Origin: Elusimicrobiota bacterium
GTDB lineage: Bacteria > Elusimicrobiota > Elusimicrobia > F11
Direction of reading: 5' to 3'
DNA: 64,000 bases
Assembly: GCA_022072025.1 (NCBI GenBank)
Contig: JAJVIP010000007.1
Location: forward strand, 62,001-126,000
Numbering within the stretch: position 1 is the stretch's first letter; each line of letters begins with the position of its first letter. The notes beneath the pieces were generated by a model. It worked only from the letters and a program-made list of their open reading frames with translations. It was not told the DNA's origin and made no database searches. The translations under genes and the position numbers were made by a program. Shown here in pieces: positions 58,005-64,000 of the stretch.

Positions 58005-60562
58005 GATGGTTTTGCTTTGGCTTCTTTCAGGGAATTCTCATCTCCCACTTTCTGCCAGTCTTGAACTTTTTTGGAGAAGTTCTCTAAATATTTTTTGGCC
58101 ACATCTTCTGTTTTTCCCTCGACCCATAAATGGCAATAAGCTTCGTTCCCATCGGGCAAAACCAACACCCATCCGTCTTGAAAATGAATTTTGACGCCAT
58201 CCAGCAATTCAATTCGCTGTCCCTCTTGAACGGTTTGGGCCAAACGCATCACTTGTCCTTTTTTCCCCCAAGAACAAGGAACTCTCCGATGGGACAGATA
58301 AATGGGTTGGGCATATTGGCTCCAGAAAGTCGCCAAGGACGTGTTGAGTTCTGCCAACATTTCAAGAATATGTGCCACCGCATACATGGCATCAAAGGCG
58401 GGATGAAATTTGGGGAAAATAAATCCTCCCTCCGCGTCTCCCACATAGCCCATATTGGGCCGCCTGGCATAATCCAACAAATGTCGCGGATTGATGGGGG
58501 TTCGGAGAACTGTGGCTCCTTTGGTGATGGCCAATTGCTCCAAGAGAGACGTGCCGCGAACGGGGTAGGCGATCACGTCTTGGGTCCGTGTCTGCAACAC
58601 CAACATGCCCACAAGGACCAACGCCTCTTCAGAGGAAATGATGTGTCCTTTCTCATTCACGATAAATAATTTTTCCGCTCCATTGTCGATAAGAAAACCC
58701 GCATCCGCCTTGAGAGTTGTGACGATTTCGGAAAGCTCATGGAGAGATCGTTGAAATTCCGCTTCGGTTCGCGTGACATGCGCATTGGAGGTGTGAGCAT
58801 TGATGGCCACCGATTCAATTCCCAACTCACCCAACAAATCCGGCAATATTTGAGAAGCGGCCGAATGAGAATAGTCGATAACGACTTTAAATCTCCGATG
58901 GCGAAGCGTCGAGGCGTTGATGTTTTTCAAAAAACCCGTTCGGTAATATTCTTGAACCCGCGGTGGGACTGAAATTTCTCCCACATCTTGGACAGAAGAA
59001 CGCTTGAAATCTTCTCGCATGAAAAGTTGCTCGATGGCCTTTTCTTTCGAAATGGGCAAATCGTTTCCATCTCGGTCAAAAATTCGAATATCAACCATGC
59101 GAGCATCAAACGGGGACAACCTCACATGCACACCTCCGGACTCTCCTTCCTTGCCCATTTCATATCGGACAATGGGAACAGGAACCATTCGTAGATCGCC
59201 GACCCGAACCCCTTGAGAAAGAAGCCCGGAGATGAGAGCTCGTTTAAGCAACCGACTGGCTTTGTGCGCGTCCCGTGAGGTAATGACATAGGCGCCAGGC
59301 CCCAAGAGAGCGCCATAAGCCGCTCCCAACTTGGCGGCGAACTCAGGCGTCACTTCAATATTGGCCAAACCGGTGATCCCGGCGTCCCCAAAAAGCTGTT
59401 TGGTCCATCGCTCTCCCCACACGAGAGAGCTGGAGAGAACAGCTCCTTCTTCCAATGTTTTTTCCGGCCACATTTTGACCGAGGGTTTCAGAATCGCATC
59501 GGCCCCAATTTCGCATCGGCTGGCCACCACCGCCCCCACTTCGATACGGGCCCGCTGACCAATACGCACACCTCGTCCCACAATGGCTTCCCGAAGATCT
59601 GTTTCCGGCAGAATCAGGGTCCGGTCCCACACCACAGACTTTCGAAGGCTGGCCCCTGACCCAATTCGCACATAGTTTCCAATAACGGATTGGGAAATTT
59701 CCGCATCTCTCCCGATGTGAACCCCTTTCCCCAAAATCACATGTCCTTGAAACCGTACCCCCGGCTCTATCTCGCAATTTTCTCCGACCATCACTGTCGG
59801 ATTATCTTTGAGCGGAGCCCCCAATACCTTCACCTTGACCTTTTCTTCCAATACGTCCATGTGTGCGTTCCGATATTCGGTCAAGTCTCCCACATCTTTC
59901 CAATATCCCTCGGCCACATAGCCGAAAATGGGGAGGCCTTGTTTCATCATCTTGGGGAATAAATTTTTCGAAAAATCGAATTCTTCATCTTCGGGAATGA
60001 GTTTAACGACCTCGGGATTTAAAATATAAATACCTGTGTTGATCGTGTCTGAAAACACTTCTCCCCACGTGGGTTTCTCGAGAAAACGGACTATTTTTCC
60101 TTCACCATCTGTAATCACCACCCCATATTGAAGCGGGTTTTTGGTTCGGGTCAGCACAATGGTCGCGGCGGCTTTCGTTTGTTTGTGATATTCCCAAGCT
60201 TTGGTGAGATCAAAATCGGTCAGGACATCCCCCGAAATAATCATGAAGGGTTCTCTCGACAAATTTTTATGCTCTTCTGTTTCAGCGGCAAACCTAATAC
60301 AACCGGCTGTTCCCAAATCAACTTCAGGCCGCAAATATGACATGTGAACATCCCAGTTTTTGCCACTTTCAAAATGCCGCGTAATGACGTCGGGCGAATA
60401 ATGCAGCATGCATAACAGATCGTTAAATCCATGCTTTTCGCACAGTCGAACCACATGCTCCATCATCGGCTGGTTCACAACAGGAGCCATGGGCTTGGGA
60501 AGGTTGATGGTGAGTGGCCTCAGACGCGTGCCGAAACCTCCCGCCAGAATGATGGCTTTCAC
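58001..60562 (-). CDS. Sugar-1-phosphate nucleotidyltransferase fused to phosphomannomutase-like domain
   Basis: 853 residues. Residues 1-230 are a nucleotidyltransferase (LAGGFGTRLRPLTINLPKPM, ISGDVLTDFDL, EKPTWGEVFSDTINTGIYI); 255-360 form a left-handed beta-helix (VILGKGVHIGRDAEISQSV); 385-830 resemble phosphomannomutase/phosphoglucomutase. In the mutase part the phosphoserine loop TASHNP is not seen; the matching place reads GGVHVRLSP, and TSRDAHKASRLLKRAL recalls the first conserved loop. This architecture is that of a widespread mannose-1-phosphate guanylyltransferase-like family. It could feed GDP-sugars to the glycan locus. GTG 60562 with GGAGAA upstream. Confidence 0.85.
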   Translation of the reverse strand: MKAIILAGGFGTRLRPLTINLPKPMAPVVNQPMMEHVVRLCEKHGFNDLLCMLHYSPDVITRHFESGKNWDVHMSYLRPEVDLGTAGCIRFAAETEEHKNLSREPFMIISGDVLTDFDLTKAWEYHKQTKAAATIVLTRTKNPLQYGVVITDGEGKIVRFLEKPTWGEVFSDTINTGIYILNPEVVKLIPEDEEFDFSKNLFPKMMKQGLPIFGYVAEGYWKDVGDLTEYRNAHMDVLEEKVKVKVLGAPLKDNPTVMVGENCEIEPGVRFQGHVILGKGVHIGRDAEISQSVIGNYVRIGSGASLRKSVVWDRTLILPETDLREAIVGRGVRIGQRARIEVGAVVASRCEIGADAILKPSVKMWPEKTLEEGAVLSSSLVWGERWTKQLFGDAGITGLANIEVTPEFAAKLGAAYGALLGPGAYVITSRDAHKASRLLKRALISGLLSQGVRVGDLRMVPVPIVRYEMGKEGESGGVHVRLSPFDARMVDIRIFDRDGNDLPISKEKAIEQLFMREDFKRSSVQDVGEISVPPRVQEYYRTGFLKNINASTLRHRRFKVVIDYSHSAASQILPDLLGELGIESVAINAHTSNAHVTRTEAEFQRSLHELSEIVTTLKADAGFLIDNGAEKLFIVNEKGHIISSEEALVLVGMLVLQTRTQDVIAYPVRGTSLLEQLAITKGATVLRTPINPRHLLDYARRPNMGYVGDAEGGFIFPKFHPAFDAMYAVAHILEMLAELNTSLATFWSQYAQPIYLSHRRVPCSWGKKGQVMRLAQTVQEGQRIELLDGVKIHFQDGWVLVLPDGNEAYCHLWVEGKTEDVAKKYLENFSKKVQDWQKVGDENSLKEAKAKPS

Positions 60563-60653
60563 TGGACGTTCTCCGTCGAAGATAGGGGTGGTGATGCCGT
60601 TTCCATAACGTGCCGGATCATATCAAAACAAGGTTTCACCCTGCTCAGCCCGC

Positions 60654-61427
60654 TTATTGGAAAACTTCAGCGAAGAACAATTTCATTCCTTCCCAAGAAC
60701 GCTTGTCGGCTTTTTCGTTGTAGGCATATCCCTTTGAGTTATCGTTGCCGCCGGCCGGATTGGTAAACCCGTGAACCGCCCCGCCCATATTCACAAATTG
60801 CCAATCCACTTGGCCGCCTTGCATTTCTTTTTCAAAAGCCCGAATTTCATCGGAGGAAACGTGGGGATCGTCGGCGCCGTTGAATACCAACACTTTGGCC
60901 TTGATGTTTTTCGCATCCATTGGAGTCGGAGATGAAAGACCCCCATGAAAACTCACCACGCCTTGGACCTCGGCACCTGAGCGCGCCAATTCGAGCACCG
61001 ACGTTCCGCCAAAACAATAGCCAATCGCGCCAATTCGTTTCGGATCCACCTGAGGATTTTTCGCCAAAACGTTCAAACCCGCTTGCATTCGACCCCGCAA
61101 CAAGGGCCGGTCCGCTTTGTATTGACCGGATAATTTTGCGGCATCGGCCGGGTTTGTGACGGATTTCCCTTTTCCATATACGTCCAGAGCGAATGCCACA
61201 TAGCCCAATCCAGCCAATTGATCGGCGCGCTTCTTGGCATAGTCATTTAAACCCATCCATTCATGCGCTACCAAAACTCCCGGCCGTGGGCCCGTTTGGG
61301 CATCATCGTACACGAGATATCCTTCCAACACGGCAGACCCCTGTTTATAGGTCACCATTTGAGATTTCATCGCCGCCTGTAGGCTCAACGCATTAAGCAG
61401 AAACACCATCACCAACATCTTTTTCAT
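60654..61427 (-). CDS. Secreted dienelactone hydrolase-family protein
   Basis: 257 residues. N-terminal signal peptide MKKMLVMVFLLNALSLQA. An alpha/beta hydrolase follows with the nucleophile C138 in GYCFGG, and the acid and base in GADDPHVS and GAVHGFTNP. Dienelactone hydrolases open lactones or esters; this exported member may act in the periplasm. ATG 61427 with GGGAGGG. The 91-bp gap to the next gene has nothing distinctive. Confidence 0.88.
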   Translation of the reverse strand: MKKMLVMVFLLNALSLQAAMKSQMVTYKQGSAVLEGYLVYDDAQTGPRPGVLVAHEWMGLNDYAKKRADQLAGLGYVAFALDVYGKGKSVTNPADAAKLSGQYKADRPLLRGRMQAGLNVLAKNPQVDPKRIGAIGYCFGGTSVLELARSGAEVQGVVSFHGGLSSPTPMDAKNIKAKVLVFNGADDPHVSSDEIRAFEKEMQGGQVDWQFVNMGGAVHGFTNPAGGNDNSKGYAYNEKADKRSWEGMKLFFAEVFQ

Positions 61428-61460
61428 GACAAAACCCTCCCGAATTGAAGTTTTTAAAAA

Positions 61461-62537
61461 TTAACCAAAAAATTGGGCGGCAGAAATTTGGAATTGTTGA
61501 TGGGGCCTGTCTGCCAATATCACATGGGGCTCTTTAACCACACGCACAAAGGGGATTCCTCCCAAACTTTCCGCGTGTTGCGCGCGGAATTCCTCGATGG
61601 GCCCTGGCGTCAAAGACGCATCCAACAACAACCACGGTTTCCGTTCGCGAATGATAAGAAACTTCGTTTCTTCTCGTGAGGCCTGAGGAAATGTTCGCAA
61701 CTCAAAATGCGCCAACCCCGCCTCACTCCATGCGTGAACCCAAGAATACAGCTCATGCGCCACATAATTTTCAAACCGCCGGGATTCATCCGAAATGATC
61801 GTCCAATTGAATAAATATATTTTTTTCTCTTTGGCCAACGATTTGGGTAATTTTTTCGCGTACGGACGCACGTCAAAAGTCACAAACCCCACGTCCAACA
61901 ATTCAAGCCCATTTAAAACCGGATGATATCCTTCCTGCATTATTTCTTGCAGCGCATGCACGGACACCCCCCGCCCGACCTGTTGGGCCACACAATTCAA
62001 TAGCTCCGGAATATTCATGCCTTTGCGTTTGGAATCCAAAACCTGAAATTCGGGGATCCCCACCGGCTTGTGGTTATTTTCAAAAGAAACAGGAAAACCA
62101 GAAACCGCCAACAATCGTTCCACCAATGATTGATCCGCCGACTGTGTTTTTAAACGATTGTCGATCAAGGTCGATGAGAACGATAAATTCACCGACAACC
62201 ACAGAGGAGGGAGTCCCACGATTTCCCTCAGCGATAAGGGGAACAAATGAAATTTTTGGTACACCCCTCCCAAGTTTTTACGAACGAACGGCAACAGATC
62301 CAAACGAGCGCTTCCCGCCACCCAGAGCGGTCCCTGGTTTTTCTTCGAATCCACCACCCCGCGCATCTCTTGACTCCAACGGGACCGAGTTTGAATTTCG
62401 TCAAATATTTTCGCTGTGGGAATTTTCATGGACCCGAGCAAGGTTGTTTTTCCACACGAACGCGGACCCATCAGAAACCGAACGGGAGTCGGATCTTTAA
62501 CGTTTGATAATACATGGGGCAGATGGCGGGGGATCAT
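61461..62537 (-). CDS. AAA/DUF4143-type ATPase, compact
   Basis: 358 residues. Walker A is GPRSCGKT (24-31) and Walker B-like KIFDEIQ (43-49) with VAGSARLDLLP as the sensor-like strand, then a typical LSLREIVGLPPLW and a C-terminal DUF4143-like nuclease domain (RFENYVAHELYSWVHAW, FELRTF, LLLDASLTPG). The Walker A and B motifs are only about 12 residues apart, far less than the roughly 50 of normal members, so part of the P-loop domain is missing or compacted. Function unknown. Divergent from rimO across 86 bp. Confidence 0.75.
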   Translation of the reverse strand: MIPRHLPHVLSNVKDPTPVRFLMGPRSCGKTTLLGSMKIPTAKIFDEIQTRSRWSQEMRGVVDSKKNQGPLWVAGSARLDLLPFVRKNLGGVYQKFHLFPLSLREIVGLPPLWLSVNLSFSSTLIDNRLKTQSADQSLVERLLAVSGFPVSFENNHKPVGIPEFQVLDSKRKGMNIPELLNCVAQQVGRGVSVHALQEIMQEGYHPVLNGLELLDVGFVTFDVRPYAKKLPKSLAKEKKIYLFNWTIISDESRRFENYVAHELYSWVHAWSEAGLAHFELRTFPQASREETKFLIIRERKPWLLLDASLTPGPIEEFRAQHAESLGGIPFVRVVKEPHVILADRPHQQFQISAAQFFG

Positions 62538-62623
62538 GAGGTCAATTTACCTTTCCTACCCAGTAAACGGGGAAACATTTTCATTGCCCCTCAAAATGTC
62601 CTATTTTCCGTCTAGACCACATT

Positions 62624-63928
62624 ATGAAAAAGGTATCCATCATCACTCTGGGTTGCGCGAAAAACACGAATGACACTGAGAACCTGTCGGGCCTCTTAAA
62701 AAAACAAGGCTATGAAGTTGAAAAAGACGCTTCGCTCGCCGACGCGATTGTGATCCACACCTGCTCCTTCATTGAAGCGGCCAAAAAGGAATCCATACAA
62801 ACCATCTTGGATGCGGCCAAACTGAAAGGGGAAAAAAAGAAACTTTATGTGACGGGGTGTATGGTCCAACAACATGGAAAGGAAATGATGACCGAACTTC
62901 CCGAGGTGGACGCGTTCTTGGGAACAGGGCAATTGGCCCAAATCCCGGACCTTCTCAAAAACCCCCGTCAACGGTTTTTGGACCGCACCAATCCCGGAGG
63001 ACTCACCGACCCCGACGCTGAGCGAGAACTCTCAAATGAGGGGCCCACTGCCAATCTCAGATTATCTGAAGGCTGCAGCCATCCTTGTTCATTCTGTGTG
63101 ATCCCAAAGTTGCGCGGCGGATTGCAAAGCCGACCAGAAGAAAAAATATTAGAAGAGGCCCGCCAGCTGGTTCGACGCGGAATCGAAGAAATTGTGATCA
63201 TCGGCCAAGACACCGGCGACTATGGACGGGACCTGACTCAAGAATACCGCCTCCCCGCCTTGCTTCGGAAAATACGAGACATCAAAGGTCTTCGATGGGT
63301 ACGTCTCATGTATATGCATCCCCATTCCTTCTCCAAAGAATTGATGGACGTATTTTCGGAGTCTCCTGAAATTTTCCCCTACTTGGATATGCCGCTGCAG
63401 CATATCGACAACAACTTGCTGATCGATATGAAAAGAAAATTGGAGGAAGGCGACTTACGCCGGCTATTGGACAACCTCCACGTTCGGCTTCCGAATTTAA
63501 GTTTGCGAACCACTTTCATCGTGGGATATCCCGGAGAAACCGACGAACAATTCACCAAACTCAATGATTTTGTCAACGAAGGTCATTTTAATTACATGGG
63601 CGCGTTCACCTATTCCAAAGAAGAGAACACCCCCGCTGCCCTTAAACAAAATCAAATACCTGAAGACATCAAACAAGAACGACTTGAAGCGCTCATGTCA
63701 ACGCAATACAACGTCGCTCATTTCAAAGCCCAGAAACGGCTGGGAAGTGTGGAAACGGTCATCATTGAGGATGAGGGAGAGGGAAGTCTATGGGGTCGAA
63801 CCCCGCAAGAAGCGCCGGAAATTGACGCGGTGGTGCGGCTTCCACATACAGCCGCCAGAAAAGGCCGGTTCATCAAAGCCCAACTCACCCACTACGACGC
63901 CTACGAATACACCGCAAAACCGGTGTGA
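62624..63928 (+). CDS. rimO: Ribosomal protein S12 methylthiotransferase RimO
   Basis: 434 residues. Three cysteines of the N-terminal cluster (C11, C47, C79 in LGCAKNTND, HTCSF, TGCM), the radical-SAM CSHPCSFC at 151-158, and a C-terminal TRAM domain (YDAYEYTA) are all present. It methylthiolates Asp of ribosomal protein S12. ATG 62624 has no clear Shine-Dalgarno. Only plus-strand gene besides the methyltransferase at 7349. Confidence 0.95.
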   Translation: MKKVSIITLGCAKNTNDTENLSGLLKKQGYEVEKDASLADAIVIHTCSFIEAAKKESIQTILDAAKLKGEKKKLYVTGCMVQQHGKEMMTELPEVDAFLGTGQLAQIPDLLKNPRQRFLDRTNPGGLTDPDAERELSNEGPTANLRLSEGCSHPCSFCVIPKLRGGLQSRPEEKILEEARQLVRRGIEEIVIIGQDTGDYGRDLTQEYRLPALLRKIRDIKGLRWVRLMYMHPHSFSKELMDVFSESPEIFPYLDMPLQHIDNNLLIDMKRKLEEGDLRRLLDNLHVRLPNLSLRTTFIVGYPGETDEQFTKLNDFVNEGHFNYMGAFTYSKEENTPAALKQNQIPEDIKQERLEALMSTQYNVAHFKAQKRLGSVETVIIEDEGEGSLWGRTPQEAPEIDAVVRLPHTAARKGRFIKAQLTHYDAYEYTAKPV

Positions 63929-63982
63929 GCGGTTGGGAGTTAACTAATCCAGTCGGGTCCGGCTTCTCCGGTTATCTTCTGA

Positions 63983-64000
63983 TAGGAGAAATTCTTCGTG
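63983..64000 (+). other. Possible ribosome-binding site and GTG start of the next gene at the right edge
   Basis: AGGAGA lies at 63984-63989 and GTG at 63998-64000, spacing about 8 nt. The window ends at the putative start, so no protein can be read. It would be the gene following rimO. Confidence 0.25.

Noticed and set aside
1-64000. CRISPR array, tRNA, rRNA or insertion sequence
   Set aside because: No regularly spaced repeats, no tRNA-like fold in the gaps and no transposase-like frame were seen; the gaps are mostly under 130 bp.

Overview
The window reads as a chromosomal segment of a Gram-negative-type bacterium with roughly balanced base composition. Gene density is very high, nearly all genes lie on the minus strand, stop/start overlaps (ATGA, TGATG, TAATG) are frequent, and many starts are TTG or GTG. 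No rRNA, tRNA, insertion sequence, phage gene or CRISPR array is visible. Housekeeping order (rpsP-trmD-rplS-rnhB-yraN, mutY, parA-parB, rimO) fixes it as bacterial. The gene style would suit a candidate-phylum lineage such as Elusimicrobiota or Omnitrophota, but I cannot prove the taxon from sequence alone.

Right end (about 51.9-64 kb): housekeeping genes. rimO is on plus. On minus are a DUF4143-type ATPase, a secreted dienelactone-hydrolase-like protein, a sugar-1-P nucleotidyltransferase/phosphomannomutase fusion, parA, parB, mutY, then rpsP-trmD-rplS-rnhB-yraN-queD behind a good sigma70-type promoter. rimM is absent from its usual place.

Glycan locus (1-51.8 kb): a near-consensus promoter (51830-51858) precedes a MarR-like winged-helix regulator, followed by more than 40 minus-strand genes for nucleotide-sugar synthesis. 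In transcription order the blocks are: (A) lhgO-like oxidase; (B) 42.4-49.7 kb: a ThDP-dependent E1 alpha/beta pair, a ColD/RfbH-type PLP 3-dehydratase, a GDP-mannose-4,6-dehydratase-like SDR, an HddA-like heptose kinase and two epimerase-like SDRs, a set that suggests a branched 3,6-dideoxy sugar, perhaps from GDP-heptose; (C) 31.9-42.4 kb: glycosyltransferase, Nudix, GDP-fucose-synthase-like reductase, a HAD-ABC exporter fusion, an FAD-oxidase/NeuB fusion, SpsF-like cytidylyltransferase and aminotransferase, a second nonulosonate-like pathway; (D) 21.3-31.9 kb: five Gfo/Idh/MocA oxidoreductases, two SDRs, a divergent 3-dehydroquinate-synthase-like cyclase, a SIS isomerase and a cytidylyltransferase-cupin fusion, pathway unknown; (E) 5-20.2 kb: a legionaminic-acid pathway of the GDP-sugar (Campylobacter Ptm/Leg) type (ptmA, ptmF, legF, legI, legG, ptmE, legB, legC) with an amidotransferase module (ptmG/pseA, hisH, hisF) expected to make an acetamidino group. 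No LegH N-acetyltransferase is seen. (F) 0-5 kb: two large glycosyltransferase-like proteins, another Gfo/Idh enzyme and a gene running off the left edge.

One plus-strand gene (TIGR04325-like methyltransferase, 7349-8173) interrupts the minus-strand run between ptmE and legB. Together the genes should make several acidic or otherwise unusual nucleotide sugars for a surface polysaccharide or protein glycosylation. No Wzx/Wzy or initiating transferase lies in the window; the HAD-ABC fusion is the only exporter.
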